Assembly: GCF_001426865.1 (NCBI RefSeq)
Contig: NZ_LMFO01000015.1
Location: forward strand, 1 to 64,000
Direction: 5' to 3'
Length of the DNA: 64,000 nt
From: Paenibacillus sp. Root52
GTDB lineage: Bacteria > Bacillota > Bacilli > Paenibacillales > Paenibacillaceae
Below the pieces are notes generated by a model. It was given only the letters and a program-made list of their open reading frames with translations. It was not told the origin of the DNA and did no database searches. How positions within the stretch are numbered: position 1 is the first letter of the stretch; each line of letters opens with the position of its first letter. Of the stretch, positions 18,780-29,600 are shown one piece after another. The position numbers and the translations under genes are program-made.

Positions 18780-21700
18780 TCAGTACTCCTCCTCTAGTTC
18801 GTTTGCAATACTCTCCAGTTCGAATTCGGATAATTGGTTATCTTGGAGCACTTGGGACAGCTTATTGACCATTCCGGTATGTTGGACTAGTGCCACGGCC
18901 TCTTGAATCACTTCATTAAAATAATCTGCTGCCCTTTCCACGCTACTCTGTGAAAACTGACGACTGCTATACATCCATTTCAAATGAAGTTCTCCACCTG
19001 AAATCCAGCACACCACATCAATCAAATGACCTCGTTCATTATCTGAACCCCAGTCAAGGCTCGTATACTCTTCCGTTTCCTCGAATCCGGAATATTTGCC
19101 AGACGTCTGATATTGACCCAGATAATTAAAGCTGGCTATGGGTGCTACAGCATTCTGAGTTAACACCGGATGGCGCTTCAAGTAGCGCAAAATACCATAA
19201 TCCATGCCTTTGTTCGGAATACGGAGGAGTTGCTCCTGAACATGCTTGATCAGTCCGTCTACTTGATGAACACCACTGAGATTCACGTACACAGGATACA
19301 TGCTGGTAAACCATCCAATCGTACGGTTTAGGTTCAGATCCTCGGCGATCTCTTCACGGCCATGCCCTTCAAGATGAATCCATACGTAGTCGCTTGCACT
19401 CCAATTCGCTAACGTGCTGGCAAAAGCAGCAAATAAAACCTCATTAACCTGAACATGCAACTGCCGAGTAACTTCTTCTCGCAATATAGTAGTTGTCTCC
19501 AACTTCAACGTTCTGAGGACAACTGCTGTATCTGCTACCTGATTGCTACCTTGTGCATCGTCTAATTTAAGCTGGAATTCATGACGCTTAACCTGCTCAC
19601 TGACATGTGTCCAATACTGCTCAACTTGTTCGGGAATGTTATGGCTTGCATAGTCAGCCAGTCGCTCTGACCATTTCAGGTACGACGTCGTTTTTAACGG
19701 AAGACGAACTTTCTGCTGAGATACCAGCTTCGTGTAGATATTCTCCAGATCCTCCATCAAAATTCTCCACGATACACTGTCCACGACCAGATGGTGAATG
19801 ACGATCGCTAGTAGATCTGGCCGCGTGGAACCCATACGCATGTAAAGGGAATGCCACAATGAGCCTGCTTCAATATCCAGGCTGGACTGAATCTGATTCA
19901 ATTCAGACGTTACGGTCGTTTGAATATCCGTATCCTGTACATGAGATAAATCTCGAATCGTAAGTTGTACCTCGGTACCCGAGTCACGGCAGGTCTGTGT
20001 CCATACTTGTTGTCGGTCATCCAAGCTGAACGTCATACGCAATGCATCGTGATGGGATTCCAGCAGCTCTAGCGTCTGGTGCAGAATATCCAGCTGCAAT
20101 GGCTCTCCGACCTTGATCACCACGGACTGGTTCCAGTGATTCGGACTCGCATGTTGTTGTGCAAAAAACCATTCCTGGATCGAAGTTAACGGCGCTGTTC
20201 CAGTAACCGATCCCTGATCTTCATTTAAGCTCCGTACCTCCCCAGCTCGAACAGCAAGTTCGGCGATGGTAGGGTAGAGGAAGACCTGCTGATTTTTGAG
20301 AGCAATGCCACGCTCATTCGCTTTGAAAATCATCTGGATACTGACAATAGAATCACCGCCCAGTTCGAAGAAATTATCTTCCACACCGATCTGTGTAACT
20401 CCCAGAACCTCACTCCAGATCTCGCACAGCACTTCTTCGACAGGTGTACGAGGCGTTACATGATTCTCCTTATTGTCATTCTCTTGTGTATTCGGTTCAG
20501 GTAATGCTTTGCGGTCTACCTTTCCATTCGGTGTAAGAGGCAACTCATCAAGATGAACCCAAGCGGCTGGGATCATATACTGTGGCAGCTTTTGCTTCAT
20601 ATAGTTCCGAAGCTCTGACACCATCTGCTCCTGCTCACCCTGTAATGTAAAATAAGCGACCAATTGTCTGCCTGTACCTGCAGTCTCTCTTACCTGCACG
20701 ATGGCAGAATTCACGGCTGGATGCCCTGCCAACACGGACTCAACCTCACCCAGTTCAATTCGGAAGCCACGAAGCTTCACCTGGTGATCTGCTCGCCCAG
20801 CAAATTCCAATGTAGCATCTGTTCGATAACGAACCAGATCTCCCGTTCGATACAGACGCTCTTCTCCAGCCTTGAACGGATGTGGAATAAATGCCTCTGC
20901 TGTTAGCTCTTCGCGGTTGAGATAACCAAAGGCCAGCCCTACACCACCGATATACAACTCACCCGGTACACCAACCGGTACTAGATTACGCTGGCGATCC
21001 AGCACGTATAACTCGGTATTGGGCAGAACACTCCCGATGGAAGGGGCCACATTTAGTGTATCTGCCTTCTTCGGAGCTACCGTTCCTGCTGTACAGAGAA
21101 TGGTATATTCTGTTGGGCCATAATGGTTTGTATATTCAAAGGGCAGACCGGCTGGCGGTTGAACCTGAAGCCGATCCCCACCAGTCATCATCGTGCGCAG
21201 TGATCCATGGGACGGCCAGCGTTGATCCAAGAGCTGTTCTGCAATAATAGGAGATAAGAAGCAACGGGTAATACCTTCGGCATTAATCCGCTCTCGAATC
21301 GCCTCTGCATCCGCAACGATATCCTGCTCCAAAATATGAATACTCGCCCCAGCGCTTAGGAATGGCCAGACCTCTAGAATCGAGGCGTCGAAGCCCATCC
21401 GCGCAGCTTGTGCGGCGCGATCACGCGGGATTACGCCATACCGTTCGTGATGCCAACGTGCAACATTGAGGAGACCGCGATGCTTGAGCACAACACCTTT
21501 GGGCAGGCCTGTAGAGCCTGATGTGTAGATGATATAGGCTGCATCGTCCGGCGTTGTCGTTATTGAAGGATTGTTGTCATTACCACTCCTGAGCCACGTT
21601 TCCTCCTGATCAATACAGATCGTTTCTGCCGTCCATTGCAAACGATTCATCAGACCAGACTGTGTAATCAGTAGTGGAACACGAGCATCCTGCATCATAT

Positions 21701-24700
21701 ATTCCAGTCTTCCTTCGGGATAACTCGGATCGAGTGGAACGTAACATCCTCCAGATTTGAATACAGCAACCATCGCAGTCAGCCATTCAGGAGAACGATC
21801 AATATAGACACCTACATTGGTACCAGGAACAACGCCTCGTCTACGAAGCTCATGAGCCAGTTGATTCGCTTTACGATTCATCTCTCCATAACTTAACTGC
21901 TCATTCAAGTAAGCTACTGCCAGTTGATCTGGTGCACTCGCCGCATGTATCTCGAATAGTTCATGTACACATTGCTCAAGGGAATAATCCCGCTCAGTTT
22001 GATTCCATTCCACTAACAGAAGATTCTCTTCTTCCTTGGATAACAAAGGTAGCTGGCTAATAACCTGTTCCGGAGCACTTGAGATACCTTCCAGTAAAAT
22101 GTGTAGATGCCCTACCATCCGCTGGATGCTCTGCTGATCAAACAATCCTGTATTGTAGATCAATTCTCCCGATATACCTTCGCCGCTTTCCTCCATAATC
22201 AGAGACAGGTCGAATAATGCAGTTGTGCTTGCCTGCTCTACCGAAGTTACCTTCATGTTCGGAAGTCGGATATCGTCTCCAGGTGCATTCTGTAATGCAA
22301 AAAATACTTGGAACAGCGGGGTGTAGCTCGGTTCCCGATCAGGCTGGAGTTCGCTTACAAGCTTCTCAAACGGTACATCTTGATGCATGTAGGCTCCCAG
22401 TGCCATTTCCTTCACCTGGGACAACAACTCTCGAAAACGTAAATCATCCGACAGATGTGCACGCATCACGAGTGTATTCGCAAAGAAACCGATCAGCCCC
22501 TCCGTTGCCTCCTGGTTTCGATTCGCAATCGGTGTACCCACCGTAATATCCTCTTGCTGGCTATAACGGTATAAGAGCACATTCCACGCAGACAGCAACA
22601 GCATGTATAACGTGACTCCTTCACGGCGGCTTAGCTGCTGCAAGGATTGAAGTAGAGAAGGTGCTAGCGTGAAACGCTCCGCCGCTCCCTCAAATGTCTG
22701 TACAGCAGGACGCGGGTAATCTGTCGGCAACTGCAGTACAGATACCCCCTGCAATTGCTGCCTCCAGTACTGCATCTGTTGTTCTAATATTCCATCCGCA
22801 ATCCACTTTCGTTGCCACACCGCGAAGTCAGCATATTGAATAGGTAGCTCTGGCAGCACCCGTTCTACTGCATTACTCGACCCACCGGATACATCCGAAT
22901 CATTCAAAGCCGAATATATTTCACCCAATTCCCGGGCAAAAATACTCATAGACCAGCCATCCGATATAATATGGTGCATCCTCACACTAAACAGATATTC
23001 TTGCGGTGCAATCTGTATTAACAATGCGCCCAGCAGCGGGCCTCCCTGCAGTGAAAAGGCTTGATCGCGATCTTCATCAATCCTGTGAAGTGCCTGTTCA
23101 AGCGGGTTAGAATGATCCTGCCAATCCAGATAAGTAAACACAGAAGGTAATGTCGGTAAAATGTGCTGCATCGGATCACCGTTTGATCCAGATAAAAAAC
23201 AGGTACGGAGCGATTCATGCCGCTGTATCAATTTCGCTAAGCTATTCTCAAGCAGATCTGGTCGCAACTGACCATGAATCCGCCAAAGGGAAGGGATATG
23301 ATAACTGCGATTGCCTGGATACATCTGTTCAAAGAACCACATCCGTTGTTGTGCATAGGACAATGGCAACTCCCGCTCCCGAGAAACCCTAACAATCTCT
23401 TCAGGAGCAATTCGTTCTTCCTGAATTTCCTGAATCTCACGAATGGACTTCGCCATCTGAGAGAGCATCGGACGTTGAAAGACTTGAGCAAGTGGATACT
23501 CAATGCCAAACAGCTTTTTCACCCTAGATACGATCTGGGTGGCTAAGAGGGAATGACCCCCGAGCTCGAAGAAATGATCATGCGCACCAATTCGCTGTAA
23601 CCCCAGCACGTCTGACCAGATTCCCGCCAGTATCTCTTCCACCGGATGACGCGGAGCCACATAGTCCTGTGCGCTATACAGCTCACTCGGCGTTGGTTCA
23701 GGCAGGGCTTTCCGATCCACCTTGCCGTTCAACATGAATTGCGGCAGCTTCGGCTTCATATATTCACGCAGCTCATTGACAAGTACAGCATTGCTTTTCC
23801 CACGGGAGGCTTCCGGCTGCGTCGCAATGTAGGCAACTAATTGCTTCCCTGTTTCGCCGATTTCCCGTGCCTGTACAATGACGCTATGCACTGCTGGGTG
23901 ACCCACTAACACCGACTCGATCTCACCTAATTCGATGCGGAATCCTCGGATTTTCACCTGATGATCCGCACGACCGATGTAGCTCAAGGTGGCATCCGGG
24001 TTGTATTTCACTAAGTCACCCGTTCGATACAAACGCTCCCCTGACCGAAACGGATGTGCCACAAACTTCTCGGCATTCAGCTCCTCCCGGTTCAAGTACC
24101 CGATAGCGACCCCAACACCGCCAATGTACAACTCTCCTGGTACCCCGCGAGGTACTGGATTTTGGTGGGCGTCCAATACGTACAATTGCGTATTCGGAAG
24201 TGCTCCACCAATCGATGGAGGGCTAAAGCTACCATCCTCCGCCTCCACCGTAGACACGGTGCTGAGAATCGTACATTCCGTTGGCCCATAGATATTCACG
24301 TAATCAAAGGTGAGATGCGCTGGTGGACGCATCTGCAGTCGTTCACCCCCTGCGAGCAGTGCTCGCAATGCCCCATCCTTCGGCCAGTTGAGCGGCAGCA
24401 GTTGCTCTGCCACCACAGGAGGCAGGAAGCAGCTCAGGGTGATCTGGTGATCCAGCAACCAGTGTTGCAATCCCTCAGGGTTCAGCACGATCTCTTGCTC
24501 CATCAGGTGCACACTGCCTCCGGAGCAGAGCAGCGGCCAAGTCTCTAGCAAGGAAGCATCGAAGCCCATCCGCGCGATCTGAGCCCCGCGGTCTGCTGGG
24601 CTTGTTCCAAATCGAGCTTGGTGCCACAGAACAACGTTCAGCAAGCCTTGATGACGAAGGATTGCACCCTTAGGCTGTCCTGTAGAACCCGATGTATAGA

Positions 24701-26615
24701 TCACATAGGCTGGATCTTGCGCAGTCGCCCATGGCTCCGGATTAGCTCTGCGCTCACCGTTCTCGCCCCTATCCAACGTCCCCCAATCTGATTCCTGATC
24801 CAAACAGACCACCTGAACCGCTGGCTCTACGGTCAACCGGGTCAGTATTTTCGAATGGGTCACCAACAGCGGAACATTGGCATCTGCCATCATATATGCC
24901 AGTCTTTCCTCTGGATAGGTCGGATCTAGCGGCACATAGCAGGCTCCTGATTTGAACACCCCAAGCATGCCAACCAACCAGTCAACCGAACGTTCCGTGC
25001 AGACCCCTACATAACTCCCCGGACGTGCTCCCCGCTTACGGAGATTATGCGCCAAGACATTCGCCCGTTCATTCAGCTCACCATACGTAATCTGTCGATC
25101 CGCGTCCGTTGCAGCGAGTGCTTCGGGCGCTTTAGCCGCTTGCTCTTCTACCAGCTGGTGTACAAGACAGCTCCAATTATAGGCTCGCTCTGTCTCATTC
25201 CAATCGACCAGTAGCTGCTGGCGTTCTGGGGCAGACAATAGCTCAAACTGATCCAACGTCTGCTCTGGATTAGCCATAGCCTGTTCCAGAAGTCGCTGGA
25301 AATGACCTACCATGCGAGCCACCGTTTCCTCATGAAACAGGTCGGTATTATATTCGAATAAGCCACGAAGTCCGTCCTGATTCTGCTCCATCGTCAGTGA
25401 CAGATCGAACAAAGACGTTCTCCAATTCACCTCTATTGCACCCACCTCAAGCTTGTCCAACTGTAGGGTGACATCATCGTTCTCTTCCATCGTGAACAAC
25501 ACTTGAAACAGTGGCGATATACCCGGATCTCGATCGGGATGAAGCTCCTCGACCAGCTTCTCGAACGGTAAATCCTGATTTTTATAAGCTAACATTGCCT
25601 CGTTCTTCACTTGCTGCACCACTTCAGCAAAACTTGTGTTTCCTTGAAGCGGCGTTCGCAGAACGAGTGTATTCACAAACGATCCAATGAGAGGTGTGAC
25701 TTCCTGTCGTACCCGATTGGCAATAGGTGTACCCACAGCAATGTCTTCCTGCTGGCTGTAACGGTACATTAGGGTTTTGAACGCAGATAGAAAAATCATG
25801 TAGAGTGTCACTTTGTGCTCACGACTGTAGTGCTGGAGAGACCTCTCCAGTGTAGATGACAGGGTAAATCTAGCGTGATCTCCCCGATACGTCTGCACAG
25901 AAGGACGGGGGAGGTCAGTTGGAAGCTGCAACATCTGTACACCGTCCAACCGCTCCTTCCAGAACTTCATCTGTTCACTTGCCTGCTCACTCTGTAGCCA
26001 GTCTCGTTGCCAGACCACATAATCACTGTATTTGATATCGAGCGGTGCAAGTGTATACGAACTTCCCTTTGCCATCGCGGAGTATAGCGTTGTTAACTCC
26101 TCGGACAGCAGACGGATCGACCAGCCATCGGATATGATGTGATGCATATTGATGAGTAGTACATGATCATTCTCGCCAACCGGTAGAACAGCAGCCCTGA
26201 ACAACGGACCTTGTCCAAGATCGAAGACACGATTCTTCTCCTGCTCCACACGCTCCATGATAGCCTGTTCAATCTCTTGTTCCTTATCTAGAGATAATCG
26301 TTCCAGCTTGAACTGTGGCTGAGGCTGAATCGATTGAACGACTTGACCATTCATATTGTGAAACGTAGCGCGGAGCGAATCATGGCGATCCACAATCACC
26401 TGAAAACACCGCTCAAGCACCTGCCAATCCAATGAACCACGAATACGCCAGTTTAATGAAATGTTATAACCGACATTCACAGGGTCGAATTGATGTATGA
26501 ACCAGATTCGCTGCTGTGTATATGAAAGTGGGAAGTACTTCTTCTCCCCTTTCTTTTGCAAAAGCGCTTTGAGTAGCTCTCTCTTTTGTTCCATTGAGGT
26601 TTCAATTTTATCCAA
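18780..26615 (-). CDS. NRPS2: two modules plus epimerization, C-A3-T-C-A4-T-E
   Basis: 2611 residues from a TTG start preceded by GGAGG 9 nt upstream and overlapping the NRPS1 stop by 8 nt. A short helical docking segment (about 1-28) precedes C3 (HHIISDGWS near 156). A3: TSGSTGQPKG near 637, pocket D-A-L-F-L-G-I-I-L-K. T3: LGGHSL near 1019. C4: HHIISDGWS near 1213. A4: TSGSTGLPKG near 1695, pocket D-A-L-F-M-G-H-I-L-K. T4: LGGDSI near 2081, the GGDS form usual before an E domain. E domain: HHLVVDSVSW near 2273 and FNYLGQ near 2496. The acidic tail (LESIANELEEEY) looks like a COM donor for NRPS3. It adds residue 3 and a D-configured residue 4, both probably hydrophobic. A3 lacks about 14 residues between A9 and A10, as A5 does. 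Confidence 0.93.
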   Translation of the reverse strand: MDKIETSMEQKRELLKALLQKKGEKKYFPLSYTQQRIWFIHQFDPVNVGYNISLNWRIRGSLDWQVLERCFQVIVDRHDSLRATFHNMNGQVVQSIQPQPQFKLERLSLDKEQEIEQAIMERVEQEKNRVFDLGQGPLFRAAVLPVGENDHVLLINMHHIISDGWSIRLLSEELTTLYSAMAKGSSYTLAPLDIKYSDYVVWQRDWLQSEQASEQMKFWKERLDGVQMLQLPTDLPRPSVQTYRGDHARFTLSSTLERSLQHYSREHKVTLYMIFLSAFKTLMYRYSQQEDIAVGTPIANRVRQEVTPLIGSFVNTLVLRTPLQGNTSFAEVVQQVKNEAMLAYKNQDLPFEKLVEELHPDRDPGISPLFQVLFTMEENDDVTLQLDKLEVGAIEVNWRTSLFDLSLTMEQNQDGLRGLFEYNTDLFHEETVARMVGHFQRLLEQAMANPEQTLDQFELLSAPERQQLLVDWNETERAYNWSCLVHQLVEEQAAKAPEALAATDADRQITYGELNERANVLAHNLRKRGARPGSYVGVCTERSVDWLVGMLGVFKSGACYVPLDPTYPEERLAYMMADANVPLLVTHSKILTRLTVEPAVQVVCLDQESDWGTLDRGENGERRANPEPWATAQDPAYVIYTSGSTGQPKGAILRHQGLLNVVLWHQARFGTSPADRGAQIARMGFDASLLETWPLLCSGGSVHLMEQEIVLNPEGLQHWLLDHQITLSCFLPPVVAEQLLPLNWPKDGALRALLAGGERLQMRPPAHLTFDYVNIYGPTECTILSTVSTVEAEDGSFSPPSIGGALPNTQLYVLDAHQNPVPRGVPGELYIGGVGVAIGYLNREELNAEKFVAHPFRSGERLYRTGDLVKYNPDATLSYIGRADHQVKIRGFRIELGEIESVLVGHPAVHSVIVQAREIGETGKQLVAYIATQPEASRGKSNAVLVNELREYMKPKLPQFMLNGKVDRKALPEPTPSELYSAQDYVAPRHPVEEILAGIWSDVLGLQRIGAHDHFFELGGHSLLATQIVSRVKKLFGIEYPLAQVFQRPMLSQMAKSIREIQEIQEERIAPEEIVRVSRERELPLSYAQQRMWFFEQMYPGNRSYHIPSLWRIHGQLRPDLLENSLAKLIQRHESLRTCFLSGSNGDPMQHILPTLPSVFTYLDWQDHSNPLEQALHRIDEDRDQAFSLQGGPLLGALLIQIAPQEYLFSVRMHHIISDGWSMSIFARELGEIYSALNDSDVSGGSSNAVERVLPELPIQYADFAVWQRKWIADGILEQQMQYWRQQLQGVSVLQLPTDYPRPAVQTFEGAAERFTLAPSLLQSLQQLSRREGVTLYMLLLSAWNVLLYRYSQQEDITVGTPIANRNQEATEGLIGFFANTLVMRAHLSDDLRFRELLSQVKEMALGAYMHQDVPFEKLVSELQPDREPSYTPLFQVFFALQNAPGDDIRLPNMKVTSVEQASTTALFDLSLIMEESGEGISGELIYNTGLFDQQSIQRMVGHLHILLEGISSAPEQVISQLPLLSKEEENLLLVEWNQTERDYSLEQCVHELFEIHAASAPDQLAVAYLNEQLSYGEMNRKANQLAHELRRRGVVPGTNVGVYIDRSPEWLTAMVAVFKSGGCYVPLDPSYPEGRLEYMMQDARVPLLITQSGLMNRLQWTAETICIDQEETWLRSGNDNNPSITTTPDDAAYIIYTSGSTGLPKGVVLKHRGLLNVARWHHERYGVIPRDRAAQAARMGFDASILEVWPFLSAGASIHILEQDIVADAEAIRERINAEGITRCFLSPIIAEQLLDQRWPSHGSLRTMMTGGDRLQVQPPAGLPFEYTNHYGPTEYTILCTAGTVAPKKADTLNVAPSIGSVLPNTELYVLDRQRNLVPVGVPGELYIGGVGLAFGYLNREELTAEAFIPHPFKAGEERLYRTGDLVRYRTDATLEFAGRADHQVKLRGFRIELGEVESVLAGHPAVNSAIVQVRETAGTGRQLVAYFTLQGEQEQMVSELRNYMKQKLPQYMIPAAWVHLDELPLTPNGKVDRKALPEPNTQENDNKENHVTPRTPVEEVLCEIWSEVLGVTQIGVEDNFFELGGDSIVSIQMIFKANERGIALKNQQVFLYPTIAELAVRAGEVRSLNEDQGSVTGTAPLTSIQEWFFAQQHASPNHWNQSVVIKVGEPLQLDILHQTLELLESHHDALRMTFSLDDRQQVWTQTCRDSGTEVQLTIRDLSHVQDTDIQTTVTSELNQIQSSLDIEAGSLWHSLYMRMGSTRPDLLAIVIHHLVVDSVSWRILMEDLENIYTKLVSQQKVRLPLKTTSYLKWSERLADYASHNIPEQVEQYWTHVSEQVKRHEFQLKLDDAQGSNQVADTAVVLRTLKLETTTILREEVTRQLHVQVNEVLFAAFASTLANWSASDYVWIHLEGHGREEIAEDLNLNRTIGWFTSMYPVYVNLSGVHQVDGLIKHVQEQLLRIPNKGMDYGILRYLKRHPVLTQNAVAPIASFNYLGQYQTSGKYSGFEETEEYTSLDWGSDNERGHLIDVVCWISGGELHLKWMYSSRQFSQSSVERAADYFNEVIQEAVALVQHTGMVNKLSQVLQDNQLSEFELESIANELEEEY
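23448..25234 (-). repeat. Near-identical A3-T3 segment (copy in NRPS2)
   Basis: Partner of 15643-17441. The homology covers the whole adenylation and carrier region and stops sharply near the C/A and T/C junctions, where the flanking domains become merely related. This is the pattern left by module duplication followed by gene conversion. Confidence 0.9.
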
Positions 26616-29600
26616 GATGCTGATCCTCCTCTAATAGAGCTGCGAGTAATTCCTCGACTTCCTTCTCGGTTAATGCATCCACAACGATATCCGCAGTTTC
26701 CTCGCGTTGGATTGCTGTGAGCGGTTTTGACGTCAATTGCCAGTCAGGGTGCGTTTCCTCGATATATGTTGCCAGTTCATGGACGGTAGGATGGTCAAAA
26801 ATATCACCCAGCGGAATCGAGATATGGCAAGCCTGCTCTACCTGGAACAGGAATTGTGTAAGCTTCAACGAATGTCCGCCGATCTCAAAAAAGTGATCAT
26901 GGATTCCCACTTGTTCCAGTGACAGCACATTAGCACATATCTGGCATAGCACTGCCTCCAAATCTGTGGTTGGTTCAACATAATCATTCGAAGGCGTAAC
27001 ATGTGAGTCATCAGGTTCCGGCAATGCTTTACGATTGATTTTGCCACTTGGCGAGAGCGGCATAGACTCCAGTTCGACCCAAAGTGTGGGGATCATATAG
27101 TAAGGCAGTGATTGACGTGCGAACTCTCTTAGCTCAGACACCGTAACCTGCAATCCACTTTTGACTACAAAATAACCTACGAGCTGTTTGTCCCGAGGCA
27201 CCGCTTCGTTCACAGTGACCACCATGGAATCCACTGCAGCATGCTGGTGCATGTACTGCTCGATCTCATGTAGCTCGATGCGGAATCCCCTAACTTTCAC
27301 CTGATAATCGGCTCTCCCCAAGTATTCTATATGTCCGTCTGCACGATATTTGGCTAGGTCACCCGTCTTGTAGACACGTTCTCCCGATCTATAGGGATGC
27401 GCTATAAACTTCTCGGATGTGAGCTGTTCCAAGTTGTGATACCCTCGTGCAAGCCCTTTTCCTCCGATATGCAGCTCCCCAGCTACTCCAATCGGAACCG
27501 GATTCAAATACGGATCAAGAATATACAGTTCTGTATTATCAATCGGCCGACCCAAATCTACGGTATCTGCATGTGTCAGATCACGAGAAAGTGACCAGAC
27601 TGTGGTTTCTGTAGGACCATAAAGGTTGAAGATTTTACCTTGGAATCGACTTTGTAATTGTTGCAGCAGAGCCATCGGTAGTGCTTCCCCGCCTAGCAAA
27701 ATTCCGGTCATTCCACTTAACCGTTGTTCCATCTGCTCATCCACCCATATCTGTTGCAGACGTGAAGGCGTAAGTTGCATCCAGTCTGGTGACGTACGCG
27801 CTAGGAACTGGTTCAGCGCATGAACATCCGTCTGCTCTCTACCTGAAGCTAGAGCTACTTCCATTCCAACAATAAGGGGCACGAGTGCCTCTAGAGCAAA
27901 TATGTCAAATGATACGGTCGTTAGCGCTGCAATGCGATCTCCAGCCTTGAAATCAAGCAGTCGGATCATGCTATGTGCAAAGTTAACAAGTGCTTCATGA
28001 GTGATTTCCACACCCTTAGGTCTGCCTGTCGAACCCGAGGTATACATGATATAAGCCAAATCTTGCAGGTTCGTGAATGAAAGACGTTCCTCATCCTTTT
28101 GATTCGTTTCCATAGGCGGCACTGACATGATGTGACCTACGTAATCCTGTGGAACCTGCATCGAACTATCACATAACACGAGACTGGCTCCACTGTCGCT
28201 TAACATATAGCTAATCCGATCTGCCGGGAGAGCAGGATCAATAGGAACATAAGCACAACCTGATTTCATAATGCCAAGTATGCCAACCATCATCTCCATG
28301 GAACGTTCCATATACAGAGCGACACAGTCACCTGGCTGCACATGCTCAAGCAATCGAAATGCTAGCTTATTACTCCAGCTCTCTAATTGCTGATAGGATA
28401 TACTGTCTTCTCCAAAGGTAAGCGCCGTTTGAGCTGGCGTCTGCATAGCCTGCAAACTGACCAATTCCGGCAATGCAACTCTTCCCGGGAAGCTCCGTTC
28501 CGTCTGATTCCACTCCTGAATCATAAGCTGATGCTCTGCCTCTGACTGAATCGAAATATCTTTCAATTGAAGCTGAGGTTGTGCAACAACGGCCTCCAGC
28601 AGTGTTACGAGATGATCCTTCATTCTTACAATGGTTGCTTCATGGAACAGATCCGTATCGTACACCCATTCCCCTGTTAATCCGTGCTCGGTTTCCTTAA
28701 ATGTGAGGGATAGATCAAATTGAGCAATGCCAAAATCCATCTCGTATAATTCCATATTCAGATTAGGCATAATCACCTTTTCGTCCGGCGTGTTATGAAG
28801 TGCAAAAAACACTTGAAAGAGCGGTGAGGTCTCTCTCTTCCGTTCCGGTTGCAGCTTCTCAACTAGTTGCTCGAATGGATACTCCTGATGGGCATAAGCC
28901 TCAATGGATACCTTCTTCGCCTGCTCTAACAAATCCAAGAATGACTGCTCTGGCGACACATGTGTGCGGAGAACAAGTGTATTCACAAAAAGTCCGATGA
29001 GCTCTTCGGTCTCAGGCCAGTTTCGATTCGTAATGGGAGAACCGACCGCTATATCTTCCTGATAGGTATAGCGATACAACAGTACATTGAAAGCAGATAA
29101 CAGCGTCATATACAAAGTCGTTTCTACCGTTTCACATATACGCTTCAAATCGTTGTTTAATGAATCTTCTATATGAAATGCAAGTGTTTTCCCACTTCGC
29201 TTATTCTGCTGCTTAGACTTACTTCTATCTGTAGGCAGGGATAAAGGCGTCAGATCAGCTAACTGCTTCACCCAATATTCCTCATGTCTGCGAAGAACAT
29301 CGCCACTTAACCATTGCTTCTGAATCTGGGCATAGTCTTCATACTGCACCTTTAACGGTTCAAGCGACGTAGGACGGCCCAGCAGGTAATCTCCGTACAG
29401 CAAACCTAGTTCCCTAACAAACAACTGAACGGACCATTCATCGGATACGATATGATGCATATTGAGGAACAGCAGGTACTCCTCTTCCCCCAGTCGGAAC
29501 AAACGTATATGAACTAATTGTCCTAAGGTCAAATCGAAAGGACGCTTTACCTCCTGCTTCATCCATTGTAGGGCTTCACTATGAGTAACAATTTTATCTT

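Noticed and set aside
15643..25234. The A-T repeats as a transposable element
   Set aside because: The blocks are entirely coding, in frame, and have no terminal inverted repeats or transposase.
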